A DNA stretch of 64,000 bases, from positions 3,161,950-3,225,949 of the forward strand of contig NW_026947499.1 of assembly GCF_034190915.1 (NCBI RefSeq), written 5' to 3'. Source of the stretch: Cavia porcellus (lineage: Eukaryota; Chordata; Mammalia; Rodentia; Caviidae). The notes under the pieces are model-generated. The model was not told the origin of the DNA. It made no database searches and saw only the letters and a program-made list of their open reading frames with translations. Shown in pieces: positions 24,114-35,575 of the stretch (the first letter of the stretch is position 1; each line of letters begins with the position of its first letter). Position numbers and translations under genes: made by a program.

Positions 24114-26799
24114 TTTTCTTTTTAAGTCTGCTTCACTAAGACAGTGTACAGAAAGGCACCCAGTGGCCTGAGATTCCAACAACAGAAGTGGAGGATGTGT
24201 CAGTCAAAGATCTATGAAGTCTGTATTCAAAGCTTTACTTTTCCATCGTTTGAGGCATCTGGTTTTCCTTCTGAGATCTCCCTAGATTTCAGAGTTAATG
24301 TACAGGCTGCAAGACAGCTGGTCACATTGAATTTTCTCAGTAGTAAAATACCTGATTTTAGAACCAAATTCTGTTGCATATTTTCCCAGAAGCAATGACA
24401 AAAAAATGACTGAAGTCTCTAAGTTCTCAGAGGCAAGCAGAGCTGTGATGTAGGAGCAGGTAAATCCATTTCTAACCCTTTCTTACACTTGTCCTGAAAA
24501 CTTCAGCCAGCTAAGATGATGCTCAATTAGCTCCCATGTGAATCCTCATTCTGGGTATTGGGATGACAGCCTGGGCTCTGTCCTGGAGTGTGGACGCCCA
24601 CAGGTGAATGTTGGTGGGTTGAAATGTCTCCCTCCCCTGTGTTGGCTTATCATTCCTGTCTCAGGTAGCCAGTGGGTTCTCTTCTCAGCAATTTTGGGGC
24701 ATGCGTGGGAGAGTATGCAGGAGATGCAGGAGATGTCTCTTTCCCTTCTTTTCTGTTGATCCTAAAACAAGATTCACCAAGTGACACTGGAAGGAACTGG
24801 AGCCACAGTCACCATCTCAGTGTGACCTAGGACCTGACAGGCAGGAGCTAGGCCTGATGCTATGTCTCATGCTATTGATGGTCAGTGTCTCACTTTCCCT
24901 ATTGATCATCTGACTTTAAACTTTCTTTATCACATTTAAACAGGAAGGTCCATGTAGAAACAATCTGAATTTGTAACAGGCTAGGTTTTAGTGACAGAGG
25001 GGGGCATTATTTTAAAGCTAGCATTTATGGGTATTTTACTCTTCTGTTCTGCTGGTCTCCATTCCAACATGAGAGAGATATGAAACAGTTTTTGGCAATT
25101 CCTAGAAATGCAAAAAGTGAAGTCCATTACATCATAATTATCCCAGGGCAGGCATGAACACATGGTACCCACAGCACCTCCTTTTTAATAATAATTGCTT
25201 GTCATTGGCAGACATTAGGGAAAACCTTTTACCTTATCAAATGTGAAAGCAAAAATCATTATGTGTGTTCTGATTGTTGCCATCTGCTATTTTGTCTAAC
25301 AGAAACATATTTTCCATGAATGATTTAATACAAGGAGACATAAAATATGTATGTATTTAGAAATCCAATTGCTCAACTAGAATACACTAAGTTATATGGC
25401 TTCATTTGCATGTCTGCTCTATCTTTTCCATTTCTTTGTCCAGAAAGGTGATTTTTGTTCCTGACAACAGAGGGTAATACTCTTTACAGAACTATGCATG
25501 GCAAGCACATCATCACTGGGGGAAATGTGTACTATTTGTTCAGGTTTCAGTAGGAAATTAACTCAGCATTTGTCACAGAATCAACTGTAAAAGTTTTAGC
25601 AAGGACATATTTAAATTCTGTTAGGATGCTTCAACTCTTGATCTAGTACATGCAATGCATGGAGTTCTGTGGGATTCAATAGCTAACAGCACAGCAAGAG
25701 CCCAGCATGGGCTTGTTCCTGGGCAGGGAAGACACTGAAGAGCAGGCAACTAAACTTCAACAGCAGAGTGAGCCATGGTGTTCTGGAGCCATAGGTAAAC
25801 TCTGGAAGCACATAATGGACACAGACCGTGGTGCCCAGGTCCAGGGAGAGCATCCTAAGAGGATCTGCCTAGGCTGAGAACTGGGTCAACAAGGAGGAAA
25901 CCCAGTGAAGGACATGAAGGGAGGTCTTCCCACAGATGGGACAGTAGATCTGGAGGGCATGGATCTGCCATGGCCACGGGCTTTCACTCTGCTCCCCATG
26001 ACTTCCACCAGGCATCACATCTGTACCCTGCATGACAGTCTCCTGCTTCATGACTTCCCAAAGCTCTGAAGCAGTATGGAGTGGGTGCCTCCCTCCCTGG
26101 AGTAGTTCCCCCACTCTGACCCTAGACTTCCATATGGCCTGGCGATGTGCTTGGGTCCACACAGTGCTGGTGCCAGTGCTCCCCTTCCATGTCTTGCCCC
26201 AGAAAGACGCAAAAGCTCCTGCTCTCTTCTTGACTCCAGCTTGAGAATCAGCCTAGGCTGCCCTGTCTGGGAAGGGAGATCCTGTGGAGAACATTCTGTC
26301 TCCTCCGAGGATGCATTCTAAATGAGCCCTCAGGTGGATGGTAGCCAGACCTGTGTGTGAGCCCCAAAGCTAGAAACACCAAACAAACAAATCAAAAAGT
26401 GTAAGAAAAAAATCAGTACACTGATCTAAGTCAAGATCATCACAGCTGTCTAGTTAACCTAAAATTTTGTGGTTATCAGTAACAATAAATTGAGCACTGA
26501 TGTTTACATATGATGAATAATTATACTTTTTATTTAAACTGTGTAAATACAGGACTTGCTTGTCACACAGCACGATTATGGCAACAGAAAACTGATATAA
26601 AATATGTCCTGTGTATTCATCACCTGACTAAAGAGTCAGGGATGGTACAAAGCACTTCATCACACAATGTACAGTTTTTACCAACTTTTGGATATGTTTC
26701 TTTGATCTTTTGATGGCCCCTTTTCTCTTGGCTTCTCTTTAAATAAGTTCCTACACGCAGTTCAGTCAAAAGGAAAAACATATTTGTAATTTCATACTT
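24114..26799. other. Unique noncoding sequence
   Basis: No supported gene or repeat. ORFs up to 97 codons (25869-26244) lie on both strands of the same DNA. Confidence 0.45.
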
Positions 26800-27262
26800 G
26801 AGAACTGTCTTGGTTACTTTTCTCTCATTGCTGAGACATAACACAAGACACTCAAATGAAGGAAGGAAAGGTTTATTTAGTTCATGGTTTGTGGAGGTTT
26901 CAGGCCATAATCAGCTGGCTCCATGGCAGAGGGGCATGGCACAAGAGCAACACTTCAAGATGACAGCTAGCAAAAGCAGCCAGAACAAAACAGGGGAAGA
27001 CAAAACCTCCTTTCTTCCCATATAGTGTATGCAGAGCACTCCTCAACCCCTCCATCCTGGGCAAATGTAGCACTCAAAAAATCTTGCCTTCCTTTGCACA
27101 AGATGAGGTCCTTTACAAAGTACGGACCTTGGCTCTTGTTCAAATTAAAGACTTGTGGTCAGTTTAACACCAGATGAGTTAAATCAGCACGGGAAGAGTG
27201 TAGATGTTCTACCTGAGGAAAGTTGCCAGCATCAATAGAGATGTGGAGAAGGAGAAGCTAGG
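26800..27262 (-). mobile_element. MaLR-like LTR, rodent type, antisense (left part)
   Basis: 'cttggttacttttctctcattgctgag', 'aatgaaggaaggaaaggtttattta', 'cataatcagctggctccatgg' and 'caaaagcagccag' match the 8090-8490 copy in order. The family end ('aagcttctcaagttcacac', 'tattaaccataac') appears only after 27982, beyond a 720-bp LTR. The element was therefore probably split by that insertion. Confidence 0.6.
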
Positions 27263-27982
27263 TGTTGTGGGTTCTCCTACGTGTTTTTGTGTGAGCCACT
27301 GGAGCTCATCATGACTAGCATCCCAAGTGTGAATTCGACCACTGTCATCAGAGGAGCTCGGGACTTTGTTGCTGAGAGGGGTTGTGGTTCACTTTGGGGG
27401 AGCTGCTGTCCTTACATCAAGCATCGCTTCCTGGACCTCAAAGGGAAGATATGTGCTATTTAATCTCCAGGATGAACTCATCACACTGCCTTTTTGGCAG
27501 GTACCCAACTGTTCTTATCACTGGAGGAGCTCAGGGCCTCTGTGTCTCTGAGGATGACTGTGGTGCTGTTCAGGACAACCCTGGTCATATCATGAGTGTG
27601 ACTTCTCAGCTCCAGTGAAGAACCCTCAACCTACTAGCACAACCCATTCACTCCACTGGCATGGACTTTCTAGCTTCCACTACTGATCTTTGGCCCTTTG
27701 CAGCATGGATCCATAAACAGATTTGCATAAGTCCTTCTCGTGGCCACTAGACCTCCAGTTGGACTCATGGGAGGCATTGTCATGGGCTCAAGTTCTTCAA
27801 CTGGACTCATGAAGGACTTTGCTGTGGGATCCAAGCTCTTGGCTGAATATTCTGAGTCTTTAGTGTTGTGGATAGATTTCCTGCACTCTCTTGTGTGAAA
27901 CCCTGGGTGGCCATCATAAAATAGTATTATAAATTCTGTGTCCTCATTCTAATTGTTCTCCTCACAGCCCCTGACTACAACA
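27263..27982 (+). mobile_element. Solo LTR, ~720 bp
   Basis: It begins TGTTGTGG and ends CTACAACA, so its ends form the inverted pair TGTTGT/ACAACA typical of LTR termini. The right part (27755-27982) is about 75-80% identical by eye to 31370-31604, including an internal ~42-bp unit present about twice and a shared 'cataaaatartrttataaattct' region before the 3' end. No ORF, second LTR or internal retroviral region is visible. The flanks (gctagg / gctccc) do not form a convincing duplication. Confidence 0.65.
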
Positions 27983-28060
27983 GCTCCCTGCTGAATCTGT
28001 CAGTGAGACTTCTAAGCTTCTCAAGTTCACACAATGTATTAACCATAACAAGAACTGATT
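27983..28060 (-). mobile_element. MaLR-like LTR, right remnant
   Basis: 'ttctaagcttctcaagttcacacaatgtattaaccataac' matches the end of the 8-kb copy ('gctaagcttctcaatttgac', 'aatatatcaaccataac'). This places it as the other side of the element broken at 27263. Confidence 0.6.
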
Positions 28061-31000
28061 GAAATACTAGAGTGATGAGCAGTGCATTCAAGAGTGCAAG
28101 AAAATGCAATGTGATTAACTCTAATTTTAATTATTAACCACTTAAGTGTCCTCCATATCAGTTACGCAGGCATAAACCTTGCTTTAGCTGAAGGAAAAGC
28201 AGGAACAGTTTAATCAGTGTCACAGAGACTGTGCTTCCCACACATGCAGGAATGTAGTGTAACCACCTCCCAAAACAGGACACCTTGGTTCTATGGCTTC
28301 TCCCCTGCTAACTGAGGTGAGCGCTGTGAAAGCAGCCTTCATTACACAGCAAAGCACATACCCAGAACTCTCACAGGTTTTCTGCTCACTATTCCCGGCT
28401 CACTCCAGTGCTTAAATAAAGGGCTCCATCACTGAGCTTCTCTTGCCGCTAAGCAACCACACTGTTCTTTTTGGGAGCTCAGAATAAGAGCTCTTATCAC
28501 CCACTGGGACAAACCAAGTGGCTCCTGTCCATCAGTAAACAACACTGATTTATATTCATATCCATTTAGGGAGGGTCTGAAGCCACAGCTTGCAAAATTC
28601 CTCTTCTGTTTCACAGTTCACTGCAACTTTCAAGCTAGTGACACCAATTAAATCCAGATTTCTCTCTAAACTGTGGCATGCATCTTATTTTCACATCACA
28701 GCTCCTTCCAGATCAAAGAAGGATCTTGGCTTCTCCTGATTCTAAACAGTAGCAGAGCTAACTTTCACCCAACACCCAGGCTCTTGATCACTGCTGAAAG
28801 TTTATTCAGCTTGATTTACTCACTGGAGTGGGTGTGGAGGAGCTTTGGATATGGGGTCAGGAGCCTGAGTGGATTCCGTGGGGACCACTGGGTGAGGCAG
28901 GAATGAGATGGTCAAGACTCCTCAGTGCTGTGCGCAGGGACTGGGGTAGGCCTGCTCTGGAGACCACCTGGGGTTACCATGGCAGTCCTTCTCCTTGGCT
29001 GTGTACAGAAGTCCCCGAGGTGGCCAGGATGGCACAGGATTCCAAGGAGGGGCTAAAGAGAAACAGAAAATCCCATTTACCCCCTAACAGCTCTGGCAGG
29101 AAATGCAGGTGCCAATTTGGAACACTCATCCCAGAATGGAGAAACGCTGCTTTTACAACTAGGGATACAGATTTCACTGTAGTAATTAAAAAAAAAAAAA
29201 AACAAACTTTCATTGTTTTTAAATTGCACTGCAGAACCTGAGAAACAGAACACGTTGCAAGTATCACAGCTCTGTGGAGAAAGACTGCTCAGCAGAGCTG
29301 GACTGAGGAACAGAGAGGAAAATGCATTGATGAAAGCATCAATGGCCGAGTCATGCTTGATGACCTTCTTCAACAAATCTGGCACCTTGCTGCTTCTGTC
29401 TCCTCCCGAAAGTCAAAGCCACAAAGGACAGTGAACATCCCAAGTCTGCAGGGACATCAGCAGCACCAAGACAGCACAACTCATAGAAGAAGACTTACAG
29501 AGCTGCTCCAGAAAGTCGGCAGAGCAATGGGATCGGTGGGTCAATGGAGGGGGAAGTAGGTTAATGTCGGTGTGTTTTTACTGCAATATTTTTTAACTTT
29601 AATCATTTGCCATATATTTTGATAGTGCCTTGTACTTTTATGTTAAGCTGCCAAAGAACATCTGTGTTTCTTCTAAAAATAGAAAATGCCTATGTTGCTG
29701 ATTCTACACTGTCCAGGTGTGTCTGCTGCTCCTTCTCACCTGACTACAATCCATGAGGGGGCTATAAATTCTCACCCTCCTGGACTGAGAGGAGAGGGAA
29801 CCCAGGCTGGGGTAGGGCCATAGAAAGTGAGCATCGAGAAGACACTGAATCCCAGAAGACTCCATGCTTTCTCTTCCCATGGCTGTCAGGGCCAGGAAGA
29901 TTACAGATCTGCGACCCTACGTCAGCAAGATCCCAGGTAGGTAAAGGCATGGAGCAAGCTACAGCCCCCTTACAGCGGACCTGCTAAAGCAAAATAAACA
30001 AACACTCGAACTGCCAGCTGTGAGGTCCTAAACATACAGCAGCTGCAGCAGTGCATAGCTTAACCCTGCTGACACACCACATAAATTGCAAAGGATGAGA
30101 CAACCGTAATGCTTCCTCCTACAAGGGAAAATGTTTACACTGTGTCTCCAACAGTTCTACAGTCCTTCTCTATCTCTTAGCCCTCTGAATTCCCTCTACT
30201 AATAACACGTAAATGCTTAGTGCTTTAGCTATAAATCAGTTTTTACTTAAGTATTAATAGAAACAAAGCATTGGCTACAGCTGGAGATGCATCACACAGA
30301 GAGGGGAGACACCACATGAGCTGGCACACAGGGAAGGACGCTTCACTCATGCTACATCCTGAACCCCACACATGCCTTGTACCTGAGGCCTTCAGCAGAC
30401 CCTTCTTGAATCTGAGTAATCTGAGCATGAAGGAGCACGCGTTTGTTTCAGGGATAGGAAACCATCCCTATTCTCCTTTCCCCCCAGCCCATGGTTTGCT
30501 AACCCTGAGACTTACTTGTGATGGATGAATATTTATGAAACTTCCTCTTCATTAAAATACAAATGCTCTTGGTTACATTAGTGGAGTGAAGAAAAATGAC
30601 TCACTTGCATTTCAGAAGATAACAAATGAGGGGCAGAGGTTGTCCTCGCTCAGAGCAGAGAAAACAATTAAAGAGTTACAGATTTGGGGAGGGGACACAC
30701 TGACAGAACTCCTAACCCATCGGCTTTGGGAAGTAGATTCCTCGCTTGACTCTCAGCCTAAATCACCAGGAATGAGGCTGGGTCTAAACTTACTCTCCAT
30801 GACGGTGACTGTTGCACTGCCAGGGGCCGAAGAGACACAGCAGGGCACACAGAAGTGGCTTTCTTGCTCAGTGAAGTCCCAGAAACCAGCAGGACCCAGA
30901 GAGCTGTCTCTCATCCTCAGCATCAACTTTCCACAGTCTCACCCCCTAATCCCATGGCTACCAACTCCCATCTTCAGTTTCTGTTGGTGACCGAGAGAGG

Positions 31001-31239
31001 TTAGGGAGAGTTCATGAGAGATCACCAACGGAGTGGCTATAAAAATCTTGTTTTTCTTTGACCTCTTATTTTCATTGCCTTGGCTGTAAACATAATTAAA
31101 TATTTTACAGGATGAGTCTGCAAATACTCAAAATTGCGTGGCTGGGAAGCCAGCTCCTGTGCCTGGGACATACCAGGTGGAGAACTGAATCTGCTTAACT
31201 TGGGCTTCACAGCAAGTGAAGTTGGTGCACAGGGCTAAG
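28061..31239. other. Unique noncoding sequence
   Basis: No supported gene. A 14-bp A-run lies at about 29188. ORFs of 97-137 codons at 28828-29385 occupy both strands and several frames. Nothing else is recognised. Confidence 0.45.
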
Positions 31240-31604
31240 CTCTTGGTTAGCACTGGTTGGAGGGTTCCTCAGTGTGTCCCAAGCTAGAGGGATCATGGTG
31301 GTTAGGATACAATTTTGGCAGCAGGAAAAGCAAAAGGTTTGGCTTTCTCAGATCCCTCAGTCTCACAAAAAGATTGCACTCCAGTTGGACTGATGGGAGG
31401 TATTGTTGTGGGCTCCTGGTCTTCAGCTGGACTTATGCAGGGAATTGCTGTGGGATTGAAGTCCTCATCTGGATTTGCTAGTTATTTAGTGTTTTGGACA
31501 GATTTCCAGTTTCTTGTGTTAAACTCTGGGTGACTGTCATAAAATAATGTTATAAATTCTTTGTTCTGTATGTAATTGTTCTCCTCGCAGCCTCGACTAC
31601 AACA
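31240..31604 (+). mobile_element. Partial second copy of the 27.3-kb LTR
   Basis: It shares with 27755-27982 the block 'ctccagttggactgatggga', the tandem ~42-bp unit ('...ggctcctggtcttcagctgg...'), 'tgggtgactgtcataaaata' and the terminal 'cgactacaaca'. The 5' half of the LTR is missing or too diverged to align by eye. Confidence 0.6.
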
Positions 31605-33199
31605 CAAGTCCTCGGGCAGGCACCGAGGAAGCAGCTCAGATGTGTGGAAAGCAAATGTCCCATGAAGGCTGAGCACAGTCACTGCAGACCAAGGTGACTG
31701 TCACAGACAGTGGCGTGGAAGGAGTAAGAAGTACTCAGTGATAATGGTACCAAGCTCGGCAAGCAGGACGCTTGCTCCTTCTAGTTTATGTGTGGCAGTC
31801 TCATCAGTGCTTACCTTCCTGACAACTCCTTTCACTAGCAAATGAATTTAGGTTTATGTAGTAAATTATAACACCCTGCTGACTATGCACCATTTTCAGA
31901 AGGGTAAAGAATCCAGGTGAGGAGGAAGATGGGGCTGGTGGGGGAGCTGTCCTTGGTGCTGCCAGGAGCTGTCCTTGGCTCTGCTTCCTGCTTGCCATGA
32001 CTTTCAGTGATTCTGCCCCCCAGAGAACCCCAAAATGGCACCCAAAGCAGAGGCCTTTGCTTAAAATTTAACAGAATTTTTTTTCTCATTCTAAGAAATA
32101 GGCAAAAAAGATTTACAGAGTAGGCTTGGGGAGTTGCTCACAAATTTCAGACACACCTGTTCTGCCTGCACAGTTTTGACAAGGTCTTGTGCCTTTGCTT
32201 ACCACTTGGTGAGTTCTGCCATATTCTCATGACTCCGGGAGTACAGATTAAGTTATTCTGACTGCAGGTTCACATACGCACATGAGTGTTTACTGAGCAA
32301 CAGGACACAGCATTAAAAGACTGCTCCTGAAGGCAGGGGATCAGTGGAAGTCTCTCTGAGGGTCTGGCATCAGGGAAGAGCTTTGGCTCTTGAGTGGCTC
32401 ATTAAGTGGCCAAGACTCCTGCAAGGAAGAGAGGAGACAGCCACATATTTCCAAGGTGACAAACACAGACACTCAGGAGATGGCCGCTTTGGTAACCAGC
32501 ACCCAAGCAAGAGTCACCTTTGGATTCCTGTTGCTACCTCATCCTTCCTCAGCAGCTCCAAGCCAGATTGTTCTGAGGCATTCCAGGGTGAGGATCAACC
32601 TGCACACTGGAGGCCCTCACCCTGCTTTCAGCTCTGATGTCCTTGGATCCCAGGTGCTGGAACTGGGGAAAGAGTTTACAAGTGCTGGGGTGACACCTCA
32701 TTACAGGACCTGTTGGTAATCTCTCCTGATGACAAATGAGAACTCATGAACTGAGGATTCAGGGAGGAATACCCACTCTTCGGGTTCATGGGCCCAGTCA
32801 CCCACTTCTTCTAAGCAGACCTTTCATAAAACCCACTTAGAAATACCTGACTTCTAGGAGTAACTCCCTCGAACTAAAACATCACACATGATAAATAACA
32901 ACCATCTACAAAATGGTCAAATTAAAATAGTATCAGATGGAGATGCATGAGAAATCTTAATACATGGTCACTGGAAGTTATGGAGATTTGAATTTTGTCC
33001 ACTATAAGTCATTGAAAGTAAGGGTATCAGTGGGTTGAAATGCTTGTAGTGAGGGGATCCCCTGTGACTTACAGGATGGTTGACAGTACACAGGCCTCTG
33101 GCCAGCAGGTGTTCAAAATGCACCCTTGCTGATGACAACCAAAATACCAACAAGTACTCCACAGGGCAAAACCAATTAGATACTGAAAAACAGTCCTGG
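31605..33199. other. Unique noncoding sequence
   Basis: No supported gene. Overlapping plus-strand ORFs at 32344-32719 share DNA in two frames. No repeat was recognised. Confidence 0.4.
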
Positions 33200-33630
33200 A
33201 AATTTCAGTTTCCCCAAAGGAATTAGAAGTAGAATTACTATACAATCCAGAAATCTCCCACTTGCCATGACCTTTAGGAATTATTTCCCAAGTTGACTTT
33301 GTTTGAATACCTTGTTCTGTGGTTTTTTCCAGCACTGACATTGTGGGAGCTCACTTCAGTCTTTGGAATGTTTTCTTGTTATTTGATGGGAGTAAGCAAG
33401 CCACAGTGGTAACTGCATCTGAAAGGGGGGTGAACTTGAGTCCTTTATAAGAAAACCAATGCATCTGGAGACCATAATGTTAAGGGAAATTAACCAGGCA
33501 CCTGAGCCTAAACACTGTACCATTTCTCTTGTATTAGAAATTCAAGACACAAAGGAAGCATAAAATAACAGATAGTAATAGGACATGGAGAGAAAGGTGT
33601 CTCTCAGATGGACAGGTGGAGGCAAGAGGA
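33200..33630 (+). mobile_element. Ancient L1 fragment, sense
   Basis: 'gtagaattactatacaatccagaaatc' and, about 245 bp on, 'taatgttaagggaaattaaccaggcac' match L1 ORF2 landmarks in the right order and near the right spacing. An 'aagcataaaataacagatagtaatagg' end follows. The code is destroyed. Confidence 0.5.
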
Positions 33631-35482
33631 TGAAAGGGGTTCAGAGTGCTGTGTGCCTGTGCCAGCTCCACACAGGGGATGGAGACATTGTGTTCTGCAA
33701 ACCCACGTCATTAAAAATCAAAACACCCCATGAAAACACAGACTCAGGCTCTGTAGGTTGGGATGGGGCTGAGTTGTGTTTCCCAGATGAGTTCCTGGAG
33801 GTGCTTTGAAGGTGGTCTGGGACAGCACTGTGAGTGATCCAATCCCAGCAGCACAAAGGCATCCCTGCGAGGGCCACGAGTAGTCCAGCCGCATTTGGCC
33901 ACGTGACTCTGAGGAGGACGGGGGGGGGGGGCTCTGTCTGGTTGGAAACAGTAAACTGATGCACGAATAGTGTCTGCCATGAACACAGAAATGGAACTAG
34001 TGAAACACAAGCACACACACAGGCACATGAACTCACACACAGGCAAACACATGCACATACTAGGCATTTAACATGTTTTAATTTCTCAGTTAAATCAGAC
34101 TTGCCACCAAGTTTATTTTTTGAGTTACATGACTTCAAATATATAGAAATGGGAAAAACAGTGCACTCTTCTTTCTTTAAGAGTACTTCTTCATAATGCT
34201 CTAGAATTTAGCAAACCTAGGAGCTATCACTTTCAAAATAAGAAATAACTCTAAGAACATATGTAACCCAGTCCCTACATTCAGAAGTTTCTCCGTGGGT
34301 TAGCAGATGTTTTTCACTTTACACGTGCTTCTTAAATTCTTAAATTCATTAATTAGATGTCGTGGATAGAGTGTGCAAAGCCACCTCACAAGGGGCTCCC
34401 AATCTTGCAAATCTGAGCTGTGGTACGCATCTGCACTTCCACCATGGGGCATGGGACCAACACAAACTACTTTGTGAGCACTTTCCTCCCCTTCACCTCC
34501 CTCTCCCCTGTCTCTGCCAGGCTAGATGCCAGCCCCGTCTCTTCAGTCTGTCTCCATGTTTCCTGCCATCTCTTTCTTATTTAGCTCTTTAAATTGTTTA
34601 TATGTTGGGTTTCTCACATAAGAGAAAACGTGGGATTCTTAACCTTCTGTGTCAGATTTATTTTGTTTGGTACTACAGTCTCAAGATGAATCCGTTTTCC
34701 TAAAAATCACCCCAATTGAGCTTTCTTGGCACAAGGTTGTAGATGTGCAGAGTAAAGAATAGAACAGATGTCCTGAGGTCTTAAGATTACTTGCAGGAGA
34801 GCTATGACATTAACCCACAGGCATGCATGTGCATGAAGTGTGTGCTCCTACTCAGTTCTATGTCTTATCTTCAGGATTTTTCCGCTGTGTATGTGTCATG
34901 GCTGTAGAACAGTCCTCCGTTACTTTCCTCCTGTGAGAATCCCATTGCACAGCAGAACATAAATATGCTACACCCTTGCATCGCCCACATTTCTTTTCCC
35001 TAAAACAAAGCCATTTTTCTAAGGCCTGGTCAGTGGCACTTAAGAAAATAATTTCTGAGCATCTCGGAGAATTTCCTTATCTTTTGGCAAATATACAAAG
35101 ATTGAGGACAGAAGGCTCAGTCACACCTTATGCTATTGATTCTTGACACTGCTCACTGGAGGTGCGCTGCTCAGAGCACTACGGGGATTTCTGTCTGAAG
35201 ACACCTGGTGATCCTGTAGTGACAAGCACGAGGCCAAATGAGCATCGGGTAATTTAGGAACTTTTCTCATTATACCACACACTCGGGGCTGGTCACCTAG
35301 ACTCTCGGTTTATTTTGAGCTCTCAGAACTGTGGGCCAGTGGAGTGAGCATTACTCTGAATGTTGTTTGTCAGTGGGAAGATAATTTAAACTCTCACAAG
35401 ACAAGTCTTGCCTTTGGCTCTGAATTTACTGATATATTAAACTATATCCATTTTGTAAATTTTGAATATTGGTTATTACTAA
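33631..35482. other. Unique noncoding sequence with G-run and CA tract
   Basis: Holds a 12-bp G-run (33920-33931) and an imperfect CA tract (about 34005-34060). The minus-strand ORFs at 33641-34138 run across the CA tract (Cys/Val-rich low complexity) and are rejected. Confidence 0.45.
33920..33931. repeat. G12 homopolymer
   Basis: Twelve consecutive G directly after 'gaggaggac'. Its length is prone to sequencing error and slippage. Confidence 0.9.
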
Positions 35483-35575
35483 GTTACCCAAGCCAAGCTT
35501 CAGCTTGCAAACTTCATGACTCAGCCTCCCAGAGTGCCAGGATTACAAATATACACCATCCTACCCAGCTCTGTG
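35483..35575 (-). mobile_element. B1/7SL-like SINE, antisense
   Basis: 'cttcatgactcagcctcccagagtgccaggattacaaatatac' is the antisense of the B1/Alu promoter region. Confidence 0.75.

Noticed and set aside
27240..27620. Three overlapping plus ORFs (60-78 codons) as an ERV protein remnant
   Set aside because: They lie inside the solo LTR and no retroviral motif is visible.
33641..34138. 165-codon minus-strand ORF
   Set aside because: It runs through a CA tract, giving Cys/Val low complexity, and overlaps other frames.
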